Part shown: positions 26,328 through 35,283 of the stretch, one piece after another | Position numbering within the stretch: position 1 is the first letter of the stretch | Layout of the letters: each line of letters begins with the position of its first letter | NCBI GenBank assembly: GCA_033813635.1 | Contig: JAPXRI010000009.1 | Location: 1 to 64,000 of the forward strand | DNA from: JAPXRI01 sp033813635 | Lineage (GTDB): Bacteria > Bacillota > Clostridia > Oscillospirales > QAMX01 | Length of the DNA: 64,000 nucleotides | Reading direction: 5' to 3' | Notes under the pieces: generated by a model | What the model saw: the letters and a program-made list of their open reading frames with translations, nothing else | Databases searched by the model: none | Told to the model about the DNA's origin: nothing | Translations under genes and position numbers: made by a program

Positions 26328-27206
26328 CTACAGCTTCGAGCAGCTGTTTTTATATTCGCTCGGCGTGACGCCGGTGAACGACTTGAACTCGCGTGAAAAA
26401 TGGCTTAAATGCTTGTACCCGACGGCGGCCGAAATATCGCTTAAATTCTCCGCCGAGTCGCAGCGGATGATGTTCATTGCCCGGGCGAGCCGGTAGCTCC
26501 GCAGAAACACGGCCGGGCTCAGGCCCATTATCTTTTTGAACTGCCGGGACAGGTAATCCGGCGAGATGTCGAGGTGGGCCGCCATTTTATTTAAATCGAT
26601 ATCCTCGGCGTAATTCTGCTCTATGTACTTAAGTATTTTCACCACGTAATTGATATACGCCTTCTCCGACGGGTTCGTAGCGTAATGGCCGGCGTAATAC
26701 CTTGAAAAAAGCGTGATAAACTGGTATAAAAGCGCGTTTTGAACCAGCTCCCAGCCGAGCTGCTTTTGCCTTTGCTCCTCGACCATCCTGTCGAGCACCG
26801 AGGTAATCCGCATCCTCTCGGCGGTGTCAAGCCTTATCCTTATCCATTCCTGATTCTTATGGCCGTTGTTCCCGCCGAAAATGCTGTCGAGTCCGGGCAT
26901 CGCGGATAATTCCGGCAGCTTATCCGCCACCGCTTCCCGGGTGAAAATACAGTTGTACACCTTCGTATAATGCAGGCCTGTGTACGCATGCGGGACCCCG
27001 GGACAGATCGCGAACATATCCCCCTCGGTCAGAATCGTCGTGCTCTCTCCGTAGTAGTGGACCGTGAAGCCCTCCTCCACGTAGACGAACTCGTAGAAAT
27101 CATGTGCGTGCATATTGATCTGAGTGCTGTGGCAGCACTCGATCACCGTGATTGCCGAGTCCGGCGAATTTTTAATCTCGTTGTAATTCAGCATGTCGTA
27201 ATTCAT
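26328..27206 (-). CDS. AraC-family transcriptional regulator
   Basis: 292 residues. An N-terminal cupin-like ligand-binding domain (about 1-150: MHAHDFYEFVYVEEGFTVHY, GDMFAICPGVPHAYTG) is followed by a C-terminal pair of helix-turn-helix motifs (about 195-290: DLNKMAAHLDISPDYLSRQFKKIMGLSPAVFLRSYRLARAMNII and LSDISAAVGYKHLSHFSREFKSFTGVTPSEYK). It lies 20 bp upstream of the sulfatase gene in the same direction, so it is the likely local activator of the sulfatase-transport operon, responding to an imported sugar. Confidence 0.92.
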   Translation of the reverse strand: MNYDMLNYNEIKNSPDSAITVIECCHSTQINMHAHDFYEFVYVEEGFTVHYYGESTTILTEGDMFAICPGVPHAYTGLHYTKVYNCIFTREAVADKLPELSAMPGLDSIFGGNNGHKNQEWIRIRLDTAERMRITSVLDRMVEEQRQKQLGWELVQNALLYQFITLFSRYYAGHYATNPSEKAYINYVVKILKYIEQNYAEDIDLNKMAAHLDISPDYLSRQFKKIMGLSPAVFLRSYRLARAMNIIRCDSAENLSDISAAVGYKHLSHFSREFKSFTGVTPSEYKNSCSKL

Positions 27207-27261
27207 GCGAAAGGCCCCCCGCTCCGCGTCGCTGCCGGATATGATGCCTTAAAGCATAACT

Positions 27262-27290
27262 ATTATATCTGCCCCCGGCGCATTGCGCAA
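27262..27290 (-). promoter_or_regulatory. Promoter of the AraC-sulfatase-transport operon
   Basis: Minus strand TTGCGC (27285-27290), 17 bp, TATAAT (27262-27267). The element is bracketed by AACTATT and AATAGTT (a 7-bp inverted repeat) and contains the palindrome ATTGCGCAAT over the -35, possible regulator contacts. Confidence 0.6.
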
Positions 27291-27432
27291 TAGTTAATTT
27301 ATATATTTCCGTCCACGGGGTTCTCGTTTAGAAGCGCATTCCGGGTTTAGTCAAATGCGGTTGAAAATATATAAACAAAAACACCGCGGCCGGGATTTAT
27401 ACATTTCCCGCCGCAGCGCTCGAAAGAGCCGT

Positions 27433-28269
27433 TTATTTTGCCTGCTCCGCTTGTTTGTCGAATTCCAGCGCAATATCCCGCACTTTCGCGCAGTTTTCGC
27501 TGTTTACGTATTCCAGAATGAACGGAACTCCCTCGGTGTTCTCATGGTAAAGGGAGAAGAATTTTACCCAATCGATGTCCCCCTCGCCAAGATTCCTGCC
27601 GTAGGTGTCGTTCACCCTCCTGTCTTTTCCGTGAAAATAGGCCACGTGCGGGGAGAGATATTTGAACATATCCTCCTCGTCGGAATTTGCGATCAGGTTC
27701 GCTGGATCGAGGAGGATTTTAAGCCTTGGCGAGCCCAGCTGCGAGATAAAATCCCGCGTGCGCTTCGCGCTCGGCGTCAGGTCGAGAAGGCAGGGCTCGA
27801 AGGCGATATAGACGCCGTGCTTTTCCGCGATCTCGCAGAGCCTCGCCATATTCTTTTGAAAATAGGCGTAATCCTTTTCGTAGGTGTCCGTGTTTATACC
27901 CCGCCTGCCCGGAACAAAGCCGTTTTCCGTCGACACGTATTTGATGCCGTTGTCCGCGGCGATCTCAATATGCCGCTCGAAAAACCTAAAATTCCCGTTG
28001 AGAGCGTCCTCATCCGGCTCAATCAGGTTTGAAAAGGCCCCGACGGAGACGACCTTGATCCCCCGGCTTTCGAACTCTTTGACTATTTTAGACGCCTTCG
28101 CGGCGGTCAGCGCGCTCATGTCCTTTCTGCCGTTATAGGCCCAGTAGTCCGCGTCCGAAAAAGTAAAGCACAGTTCAGTCGAAAAAAATCCGAGCCCGGC
28201 CATCCGGCTCGCGCATTCCTCGGCGCTCATCCCCGAAAAGCTCCTTGTTACAACGCCCACCTCGAGCAT
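27433..28269 (-). CDS. Sugar phosphate isomerase/epimerase (xylose-isomerase-like TIM barrel)
   Basis: 278 residues of the AP-endonuclease-2/xylose-isomerase-like fold, a cytoplasmic metal-dependent sugar isomerase or epimerase. Expected metal-ligand positions are seen in IAFEPCLLDLTP (Glu), LKILLDPANLI (Asp), YFHGKDRRV (His) and FILEYVN (Glu). AGGAG precedes the ATG. It stands in its own transcription unit between the sulfatase locus and an unknown gene and may process sugars liberated by those enzymes. The exact substrate cannot be told. Confidence 0.82.
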   Translation of the reverse strand: MLEVGVVTRSFSGMSAEECASRMAGLGFFSTELCFTFSDADYWAYNGRKDMSALTAAKASKIVKEFESRGIKVVSVGAFSNLIEPDEDALNGNFRFFERHIEIAADNGIKYVSTENGFVPGRRGINTDTYEKDYAYFQKNMARLCEIAEKHGVYIAFEPCLLDLTPSAKRTRDFISQLGSPRLKILLDPANLIANSDEEDMFKYLSPHVAYFHGKDRRVNDTYGRNLGEGDIDWVKFFSLYHENTEGVPFILEYVNSENCAKVRDIALEFDKQAEQAK

Positions 28270-28290
28270 AGCATCAACTCCTTTTTCAAT

Positions 28291-28319
28291 ATTATAGACT
28301 CGGGCCGGAAATATTTCAA
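28291..28319 (-). promoter_or_regulatory. Promoter of the sugar isomerase/epimerase gene
   Basis: Minus strand TTGAAA (28314-28319), 17 bp, TATAAT (28291-28296), about 15-20 nt ahead of the SD. Confidence 0.75.
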
Positions 28320-28476
28320 CAGCAACAATTCACCCGCGCCGGAAAAATCTAAAACCCCGTCGGAAATAGTTAAGCGAAAGCGTGCGTTTTCTCCTTCCTG
28401 CTTCGCGCCGTCGCACTTGACAAAGAAAAAGCGCGGCGAGACCGCCGCGAAAAACATATAGCCCGGCTCCGGCAAA

Positions 28477-28974
28477 TCAGTATATTTTAAGCAAAATCCC
28501 GCTCTGGGCGCACCGGATCAGCGAACAGCCGATAAAGCCGGGCAGGTTTCTTGAAAATATCCTGATATTGCTCTCGTCGATCCTGATCCAGTTGTGTTTT
28601 GCCAGCGCGAACGACAGCCCGCTCTTTCCCGTGATGCCCAGCAGTGCCCCGCCGAGCCCGCCGTTCTGCCGCGTTTCGGTATATGTCGCGTAGGCGTCCG
28701 CCGTCCCGTTGGAGATCTCGAGCTTTTTCAGGCTGAACACGTAGTTCAGCCCCATCCCCCCCGTTGTCGCCGCGCTGAGCAGGATTTTGCCCTCCCTGTC
28801 GAAAGCGACGGACTTTATTATCAAATCTCCCTCGGTGAGGGTTCTCAGCGCCAGCTCTATCATCTTCGCGCTGACAAGCAGCTGTCCCCTCGAGAGGAGC
28901 GCTCCGTCGATCATGCCGAGCAGGGTGTAAACTTCGTTTTTATGGGCGACCGCCTTAAGCAGGATATCCTTCAT
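28477..28974 (-). CDS. Uncharacterised 165-residue protein
   Basis: Not recognised. The ATG at 28974 has a good GGAGAGG site. The sequence shows no signal peptide or TM helix. It has a hydrophobic/glycine-rich middle (TGGMGLNYVF, NGGLGGALLGITGKSGLSFALAKHNWIRI) and a beta-strand-like pattern, compatible with a small single-domain cytoplasmic protein. It is flanked by the sugar epimerase downstream and the GH127-like gene upstream, all on the minus strand but with gaps over 200 bp, so cotranscription is doubtful. Confidence 0.55.
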   Translation of the reverse strand: MKDILLKAVAHKNEVYTLLGMIDGALLSRGQLLVSAKMIELALRTLTEGDLIIKSVAFDREGKILLSAATTGGMGLNYVFSLKKLEISNGTADAYATYTETRQNGGLGGALLGITGKSGLSFALAKHNWIRIDESNIRIFSRNLPGFIGCSLIRCAQSGILLKIY

Positions 28975-29115
28975 TTTAATAACCTCTCCGTTCCTCGGTC
29001 ATCTATCCTCATCTATCCATATGCCGATTTCTGAAATAAAATACCCTTAAACCGCGTCTTCTCTCCGCGCCCCGTTTTTAGCGCAATGCCCGGGACCGGC
29101 GGCTTTCTGACCGGA

Positions 29116-29152
29116 TAAAAATCCGGCAGGCAAATTTCACTGCCTGCCGGAT
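29116..29152 (-). terminator. Terminator of the GH127-like gene
   Basis: Stem ATCCGGCAGGCA/TGCCTGCCGGAT (29121-29132 with 29141-29152), followed on the minus strand by TTTTTATC. Confidence 0.8.
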
Positions 29153-29231
29153 GCTTATGTTTTGCCCCAGTCATCGACATCGAGCTGAATTTATGTATCG
29201 CCCCGGAGTACTGTCATGTTGTACGTCCGGT

Positions 29232-30914
29232 TTATTCTTCGCTTATATCGAAAACCGTCGGTATATCCATTAGAGTCAGATTGCTTGTCGCCGAGCAGAG
29301 CGGTTGGAAATACATATCCCGCGTGCTTCCATCTGCAAAACGCACCGGTATATGTACCGCAGCTACTTCGCCGCCGGAAATACCCGCGAGTTCTCCTTCT
29401 TCAAACACAGACCAGCACGGAAGAGGATCGTGATTGAATTCAAGAAACCCGTTTTTATCCGGCTTTCCGAGCACCAGCGAATATTTGTAATTTGGCACCG
29501 AATCGTGTGTGTATCCGTCGGGAACTGTATTTTCAACGGGAATCTCCGTTACCATATTCCACGAATATATCATAGGAGCGAGCATTAACGGTCCATATTT
29601 GATAGTATATCCGTCGCCGCGTTTTTCAACATAATGCCCCATAATGCCGTTTATATCCAAGCGATAACCGAAGTCTGTTTCTGTTCTCACACAGGAAAAG
29701 TCTTTTATAAATTTTGGTATACGGATTGAGATATCTTCCTTTGTACCTTCAACAGCGATATGGGTTTTTGCTTTAACAGGATATCCGGTCGTTACCGTTA
29801 CTGTAATATTCCCGTGTTCACTCGGCACCGTGTAACGTCCCGGAAATATAAAATTCAGTTTCAGCTGCCCGTTTTTTACTGTAACCGTATGGCGCGCGAC
29901 CTCTGTAATGCAAAGCCCGCCGGTTTGAGTGCAACACCACCAGGCTTCCTCAATATATGTGCGATATCCTCGGCAAGCGAAATAGCGGTGTCCGAATCCT
30001 CCTGTGACAAACTGATTAAAATACAGCGCGTTCCAAAGCGAATGCTCGGCTTCTTCATAGGCGGAAGCATCGTCATAAATGTATCCATGGTACAGGTTAA
30101 GCATAATCCAGTCAGCGCAGGCGCAGCCTTCATTGCGGCCCGATGAAGGGAAGCATTCCGGGATATCGCCGTTCGGATGCACATAACCGTTATCTAAGAT
30201 TTCCTGACGGCGCGTTTTTACAATCTCCGCAAGCTCGCTGTCTCCCGAATAAACTGCAGCGCGCTGTAATCCGCGCAGAGTTGTTAAATAACCGTGCGCA
30301 TGCGCGCCGATGACAGAGCCTAAACACTCGCGTGCGATACGGCGCACAACATTAAGATAACGAACATCTCGTGTCTCACGGTACAATTCCGCAAAGCCTT
30401 CACAGATCCATGCGCCCATGTGGTGCGCGCCTGTATCGGGATATTGCAGGAAAAACTTGTCCCCGGCAGACAACGCGTGCTCAGCCGCAGCTTCTGCGGC
30501 TGTCAGCGCCCTCATATCTCCGGTAAGCGTATAATAATTTACAAGTCCGCATAAGAACTGATTGTCAACGCAAATTTGCTTATCCGGATCATAGTCCTCA
30601 CAGGCATTGCCAAACATTCCGGAAGGCCGCCTCAGCTGCATAATCCGCTGGTACAGCTCCGTCAACCTTTCAATTTGCATGCCGGTTATATCGGATACGC
30701 AGGCGTATAGGTTAAGCGTGCGTCCGGTAAGATCATATGAGCAGAAATGAGCGTGCCTTGTGCGGAGCGGAGGACGCTCCAAATCCATCATAACGAAATT
30801 CATTGTGTCAAGCGGATAGCTTTCCAGGCGTTTTAATACTAATCCGAGCCGGTACTTCAGCTGCGAGTCGAACAGGAGCGCCTTTGATAAAGAATCGTAT
30901 CTTTCCATAATCAT
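29232..30914 (-). CDS. GH127-like (DUF1680) beta-L-arabinofuranosidase-type protein
   Basis: About 560 residues, (alpha/alpha)6 barrel followed by beta domains. The zinc/nucleophile set of GH127 can be seen: EGC (about E262 and C264) in RNEGCACADWIMLNLY, and a Cys pair (about C327-C328) in EAWWCCTQTGG. GH127 enzymes release L-arabinofuranose using a cysteine nucleophile. There is no signal peptide, so cytoplasmic. The start is ATG 30914 (AAGGG 4 nt upstream) or ATG 30908 (10 nt); ATG 30929 has no SD. The gene is visibly less GC-rich and uses codons unlike its neighbours, a sign of separate acquisition. Confidence 0.72.
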   Translation of the reverse strand: MIMERYDSLSKALLFDSQLKYRLGLVLKRLESYPLDTMNFVMMDLERPPLRTRHAHFCSYDLTGRTLNLYACVSDITGMQIERLTELYQRIMQLRRPSGMFGNACEDYDPDKQICVDNQFLCGLVNYYTLTGDMRALTAAEAAAEHALSAGDKFFLQYPDTGAHHMGAWICEGFAELYRETRDVRYLNVVRRIARECLGSVIGAHAHGYLTTLRGLQRAAVYSGDSELAEIVKTRRQEILDNGYVHPNGDIPECFPSSGRNEGCACADWIMLNLYHGYIYDDASAYEEAEHSLWNALYFNQFVTGGFGHRYFACRGYRTYIEEAWWCCTQTGGLCITEVARHTVTVKNGQLKLNFIFPGRYTVPSEHGNITVTVTTGYPVKAKTHIAVEGTKEDISIRIPKFIKDFSCVRTETDFGYRLDINGIMGHYVEKRGDGYTIKYGPLMLAPMIYSWNMVTEIPVENTVPDGYTHDSVPNYKYSLVLGKPDKNGFLEFNHDPLPCWSVFEEGELAGISGGEVAAVHIPVRFADGSTRDMYFQPLCSATSNLTLMDIPTVFDISEE

Positions 30915-31073
30915 GATACCCTTATTCAATATTGTTTATTGCATTGATATCCGGTTGAGTATTGCTTGAACGGAGGCCGATTATTCCGATATTGCAGACA
31001 GTATTGCCAAAATATTATGTCAGGCATTTCTTTTTTGCCGATATAAAATACCCTGCTGTTTTAATTTATCAAG

Positions 31074-31113
31074 CCGAAAAAAATGCACGGCAGTTTTGCG
31101 CCGCCGTGCATTT
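31074..31113 (-). terminator. Terminator of the fba gene and the housekeeping run
   Basis: Stem AAATGCACGGC/GCCGTGCATTT with a loop of 11 nt, followed on the minus strand by TTTTTTT. Confidence 0.85.
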
Positions 31114-31133
31114 GGTTTGAAAATTCGGTAGGG

Positions 31134-32069
31134 TTATATCATGTTCGACGAGCCGAGGACGTCTCTGATCTTGCGCGCGACGAGGCCCTTGATCGCGGTT
31201 CTGGCCGGTCCGAGATACTTTCTCGGGTCGAAATCTTCGGGGTGCTCGTTGAAGTATTTGCGAATCGACGCGGTCATCGCGAGGCGGAGGTCCGAGTCGA
31301 TGTTGATCTTGCAGACGGCCATCTTCGCTGCCTGGCGTAGCATATCCTCCGGGATGCCAATGGCGTCGGGCATTTTTCCGCCGTTCTCGTTGATGTCCTT
31401 AACGAATTCGGGGATAACGGAGCTGGCGCCGTGCAGGACGATCGGGAAGCCCGGGAGCTTTTCCTGGACCTTTTCAAGGATGTCGAAGCGGAGTCTCGGC
31501 TTCTGTCCGGGTTTAAACTTATAAGCGCCGTGGCTGGTGCCGATGGCGATTGCCAGCGAGTCGACGCCGGTCCTCTCGACAAACTCCTGAACCTCGCCCG
31601 GATCCGTGAACTGCGCGTCCTCGTCGCTGACGTTGACGGCGTCCTCAATGCCGGCAAGCTTGCCCAGCTCGCCCTCGACGACGACGCCTCTGGCGTGGGC
31701 GTAATCGACGACCTTCTTCGTGAGCGCGATGTTGTCTTCGAACGAATGCTTGGAACCGTCTATCATAACAGAGGTGAATCCGCCGTCTATGCAGGATTTG
31801 CAGATTTCAAAATCCTCGCCGTGGTCGAGGTGGACGCAGATCGGAAGGTCGGTGTCGATGACCGCGGCCTCGATCAGCTTCATCAGGTACACATGCTTGG
31901 CGTATTTTCTCGCGCCGGCGGACACCTGGAGAATCAGGGGGGATCTCTCTTCCTTAGCGGCCTCGGTGATTCCCTGGATGATCTCCATATTGTTTACGTT
32001 GAAAGCACCGATGGCGTAGCCGCCGGCATACGCTTTCTTGAACATTTCGGTTGAAGTTACTAACGGCAT
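31134..32069 (-). CDS. fba: Class II fructose-1,6-bisphosphate aldolase
   Basis: 311 residues, the usual size, cytoplasmic glycolytic enzyme splitting fructose-1,6-bisphosphate to DHAP and glyceraldehyde-3-phosphate with zinc. CVHLDHGEDFEICKSCIDGGFTSVMIDGS carries the zinc-binding His and catalytic Asp. Further ligands lie in ARGVVVEGELGKLAG and VLHGASSV, with the phosphate site at AIGTSHGAYKF. AAGGAG precedes the ATG. It is the last gene of a same-strand series and followed by a strong terminator. Confidence 0.95.
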   Translation of the reverse strand: MPLVTSTEMFKKAYAGGYAIGAFNVNNMEIIQGITEAAKEERSPLILQVSAGARKYAKHVYLMKLIEAAVIDTDLPICVHLDHGEDFEICKSCIDGGFTSVMIDGSKHSFEDNIALTKKVVDYAHARGVVVEGELGKLAGIEDAVNVSDEDAQFTDPGEVQEFVERTGVDSLAIAIGTSHGAYKFKPGQKPRLRFDILEKVQEKLPGFPIVLHGASSVIPEFVKDINENGGKMPDAIGIPEDMLRQAAKMAVCKINIDSDLRLAMTASIRKYFNEHPEDFDPRKYLGPARTAIKGLVARKIRDVLGSSNMI

Positions 32070-32122
32070 TTATTCGCATCTCCTTGGTTTTTTGGATATT
32101 ATAGTCTTTTTGCCTCAATATG

Positions 32123-33529
32123 TCAAATCTTTTTTATCGTGTAGAAAGCCTTGGCCGCCTTATGCATCATATAAACGTCCAGCTTTGCCGAGATTTCGAA
32201 CGGGGCGTGCATTGAGAGCAGCGGAACGCCTATATCGACGGTGTCGATGTTGCGCTTTGCCATGTACTTCGCCACCGTGCCGCCGCCGCCCTGATCCACC
32301 TTTCCGAGCTCGCCCATCTGCCAGAGGACGCCGTTCTGGTTGAAAACCTTTCTTACCGCTGACACCAGCTCGGCGCTGGCGTCGCTGGCCGAGGACTTGC
32401 CGGCCGCGCCGGTGTATTTTACAAGGTGCGCGCCGCCGTTGACATAGGCGGTGTTTCTTTTCTCGTAGACATCCGGGAAATTCGGGTCATAGGCCGCGCC
32501 CACGTCAGCCGACAGGCAGGCCGAGTTCTCATAGCACTCCCGCAGCGAAACTCCCTGCGCGGTGCAGAGATCGGAAAAGAACGTGTCGAACCAGTCGGAC
32601 TGCATGCCGCTGACGCCCTCCGAGCCGATCTCCTCCTTGTCCGCGAGGATGCAGACCGACGTGCGCTCCGGAACCTCTTCGCTGTTGAGCAGCGCGGTCA
32701 GCGTGGTGTACGCGCAGACCCTGTCGTCCTGCCCGTAAGCGCCGATGAAGCTCTTGTCGATGCCCACGTCCCGGCTTTTGCTCGCCGGCACCAGCGAAAG
32801 CTCCGCCGAGAGGAAGTCGGCCTCCGTGATGCCGTACTTCTCGTTTAAAAGGCTCATAACAGCGAGCTTTACCCGGTCGGAGCCCTCGTCGTTATATGGC
32901 GCGCCGCCCACAAGCACGTTCAGATTTTCGCCGGTGAACGCCGCCGAAAGGGTCTTTTGGGACTGGTCCTTCGCCAGGTGGGGCAAAAGGTCTGTAATCA
33001 CCAGCACCGGCTCGTCATCCCTTGCGCCGATCGACACGTCCACCTTTTCGCCGTTTTCCTTAAAGACCACGCCGTGCAGCTCGAGGGGGATCGTCACCCA
33101 CTGGTATTTGCGGATGCCGCCGTAGTAATGGGTCTTGAAAAACGCCATGTCCGAGTCCTCGTAGAGCGGATAGGGCTTTAAATCGAGGCGGGGCGCATCA
33201 ATGTGGGAGGCCGCTATTACCGCGCCCTCCGAGAGCGGTTTTTCGCCGATATGGGCGGCGATAAACGCCTTTCCCCGGTTGGACGCGTAGACCTTGTCCC
33301 CGGCCTTCAGCGCCATACCGCGCCTGTAGGGCGTATAGCCCGCCGCCTTAGCCATCACCTCTGCGGCGAGCACCGCCTCGCGCTCGGTCTTCGCCTTATC
33401 CAGAAACGCCTTATACCCCGCCGAGTAATCCTCGCAGGCCACCGAGTCCTCCGGCGTCACCTTGTCGTAACCGTTTTTCCGGCATTGCAGAAGCTTCTCC
33501 CGCAGTTCCTTGTTTTCCGATTCAGCCAT
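32123..33529 (-). CDS. M18 family aminopeptidase
   Basis: 468 residues of the M18 (aminopeptidase I) family, a cytoplasmic dinuclear-zinc enzyme removing N-terminal residues. Metal-binding segments: ASHIDAPRLD (His-Asp), QDDRVCAYTTL (Asp), ILADKEEIGSEG (catalytic Glu pair) and the C-terminal GVPLLSMHAPFEI (His). The length fits the clostridial aminopeptidase 1 group. It lies 30 nt after coaE in the housekeeping run. Confidence 0.9.
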   Translation of the reverse strand: MAESENKELREKLLQCRKNGYDKVTPEDSVACEDYSAGYKAFLDKAKTEREAVLAAEVMAKAAGYTPYRRGMALKAGDKVYASNRGKAFIAAHIGEKPLSEGAVIAASHIDAPRLDLKPYPLYEDSDMAFFKTHYYGGIRKYQWVTIPLELHGVVFKENGEKVDVSIGARDDEPVLVITDLLPHLAKDQSQKTLSAAFTGENLNVLVGGAPYNDEGSDRVKLAVMSLLNEKYGITEADFLSAELSLVPASKSRDVGIDKSFIGAYGQDDRVCAYTTLTALLNSEEVPERTSVCILADKEEIGSEGVSGMQSDWFDTFFSDLCTAQGVSLRECYENSACLSADVGAAYDPNFPDVYEKRNTAYVNGGAHLVKYTGAAGKSSASDASAELVSAVRKVFNQNGVLWQMGELGKVDQGGGGTVAKYMAKRNIDTVDIGVPLLSMHAPFEISAKLDVYMMHKAAKAFYTIKKI

Positions 33530-33559
33530 TTTCTATGACCATTCCTTTCATAGGCTATT

Positions 33560-34180
33560 TCAAGCATTTCGCTTTTTCGCTTCTTCCGCGGCCGCCAGCT
33601 TTGAAAGCGTCTCCTCAAGGCTTGCCGACAGCTCGTCGAGCGTTCCGTTGTTGACGATGATGTAATCGCAGTGCTTTCTGTAGAAATCGTTGTCTTTCTG
33701 CGCCGAAATCCGCTTCATCGCCTCGGCCTTCGACAGCGCGTCCCTGATCATTATGCGGTACGCCCTCGTCTCGTCGTCGGCGACCACGCCGATTACAGCC
33801 GTGCAGAGCTTCGTCATCCCGCTCTCGATCAGCGCCACGGCCTCAATCGCGATTTTGCCGCTGTCGGACGTGTCTATGATTTCCATAACCCTTTCCGTTA
33901 TGCGCCTGTGGGTGATGCTGTTCAGGTCGGAAAGCGCTTCCTTGTCGTTAAAGACAATCTGAGCCAAAAGCCTTCTGTCGATCCGCTCCTCAGGCGTCAG
34001 AATCTGTGTCCCGAACCGGTTGATCAGCTTCTGCCTCAGCGGCTTGTCGCTGGACAGCAGCGCGTGGTAGACCTTGTCGCAGTCGATGAACAAAAATCCC
34101 CTGCTCTCGAGCATGTGCCCTACCGTCGAAGTACCGCTTCCCGAACCGCCCGTAATACCAAGAATAATCAGGAAAATCAC
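33560..34180 (-). CDS. coaE: Dephospho-CoA kinase-like protein without the Walker A lysine
   Basis: 206 residues, CoaE length and order of motifs: P-loop, FIDCDKVYHALL, the ERIDRRLLAQIVFND and INSITH-type segments, then a helical lid. CoaE phosphorylates dephospho-CoA in the last step of CoA synthesis. The P-loop reads GITGGSGSGTSTVG: the invariant Lys is Thr (codon ACT), and the Asp of the usual DxPLLFE motif reads IAIEAVALIESG. Activity is thus uncertain. The GTG at 34180 lies inside the best SD (GAGGTG, 34178-34183); a CTG at 34171, 6 nt after that SD, would give the conserved start IILGITGG and may be the true start. The SD overlaps the stop of sua5, implying coupling. Confidence 0.75.
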   Translation of the reverse strand: MIFLIILGITGGSGSGTSTVGHMLESRGFLFIDCDKVYHALLSSDKPLRQKLINRFGTQILTPEERIDRRLLAQIVFNDKEALSDLNSITHRRITERVMEIIDTSDSGKIAIEAVALIESGMTKLCTAVIGVVADDETRAYRIMIRDALSKAEAMKRISAQKDNDFYRKHCDYIIVNNGTLDELSASLEETLSKLAAAEEAKKRNA

Positions 34181-34181
34181 C

Positions 34182-35198
34182 TCATTTCAGGTAGATGATG
34201 TCAAAGCCCGCCGCTTTTTTAATCCGGTTTGCCACCGCCAGGCCGATCCCGGCGTCGCTCGGGCACTGGATGAAAATCCGCTTCGTGTTCGCGGTGTCCG
34301 CGGCCCTGAGCGCTGCAAAAAGCCCGTGGGCGAGGGTTTTCATGTCCCCCTCGTCGCCGTAGGGGAAGGTGGGCAGTTTTCCGAACACCCCTGAAAAGCC
34401 CCGGTAGCAGATGACCGCGTCGTCCTGCCGGGCGTTTTCCCTGATATACTCCGCGCTCTTCGCTCCGTCGCCGCATACGGCCTTGACCGGGCAGCGGGGC
34501 GCGTAATGCCTGTACTTCATACCCGGCGCGGAGACCTTTTCGGTATCGCTGATTTTCTGCGTGACCGCCCGGTCGATATCCACCTGTCCCAAGATCGCCG
34601 TCAGCTGCTCGTGGGTGATGCCCCCAGGCCGGAGCAACCTCGGCCTCTCGCCTATAAGGGAGACGACCGTGGACTCGACGCCCACGCCGCACTCTCCGCC
34701 GTCGACGACCGCGTCGATTTTCCCGTCAAGGTCCGAAAGCACATGCGCCGCGCAGGTCGGGCTCGGCGAGCCGGATTTGTTGGCAGACGGCGCCGCGAGA
34801 GGCACGCCCGCGGCCTTTATTATCTCGTGCGCCACCGGGTGCGAGGGAAATCTCACCGCGACGTTGGGAAGTCCCGCGGTCACCTCGTCCGGAACGCAGT
34901 CCTTCTTTTTTAAAACGATCGTCAGCGGCCCCGGCCAGAAGGCGGAGGCCAGCTTGTACGCCTCTGGCGGGATGTCCCGGCAGAGGGTTTCGAGCTGGCC
35001 GATCTCCCAGATATGGACGATCAGCGGGTTGTCCTGGGGCCTCCCCTTCGCCTCGAAGATCTTTTTTATCGCCGCGGGGTCGAAGGCGTTCGCCGCGAGT
35101 CCGTAGACAGTCTCCGTGGGTATCGCGACGATTCCGCCGTTTTTCAGAATTTTTCCCGCAAGCTCCGTGTCGCCGCGGGAAAGCCTTTGCGTGTTCAC
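34182..35198 (-). CDS. sua5: Threonylcarbamoyl-AMP synthase (Sua5 type)
   Basis: 338 residues, so the long Sua5 form with a YrdC domain (about 1-200) and a C-terminal Sua5 domain. It makes threonylcarbamoyl-AMP from Thr, bicarbonate and ATP for t6A37 of ANN-decoding tRNAs. The motifs ETVYGLAANAFDPAAIKKIFEAKGRP and PSANKSGSPSPT are classical. The linker SAPGMKYRHYAPRCPV joins the domains. The start is GTG 35198. It lies directly after prfA and before coaE, a frequent Firmicute neighbourhood. Confidence 0.93.
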   Translation of the reverse strand: MNTQRLSRGDTELAGKILKNGGIVAIPTETVYGLAANAFDPAAIKKIFEAKGRPQDNPLIVHIWEIGQLETLCRDIPPEAYKLASAFWPGPLTIVLKKKDCVPDEVTAGLPNVAVRFPSHPVAHEIIKAAGVPLAAPSANKSGSPSPTCAAHVLSDLDGKIDAVVDGGECGVGVESTVVSLIGERPRLLRPGGITHEQLTAILGQVDIDRAVTQKISDTEKVSAPGMKYRHYAPRCPVKAVCGDGAKSAEYIRENARQDDAVICYRGFSGVFGKLPTFPYGDEGDMKTLAHGLFAALRAADTANTKRIFIQCPSDAGIGLAVANRIKKAAGFDIIYLK

Positions 35199-35283
35199 TT
35201 AAATTAATCTCCATTTCCGGGTTTCCCGGCAGTAAATGTCGGCAAAAAAGGCACAATTCGCCGCCTAAAAGCGCCTGCCGGGT

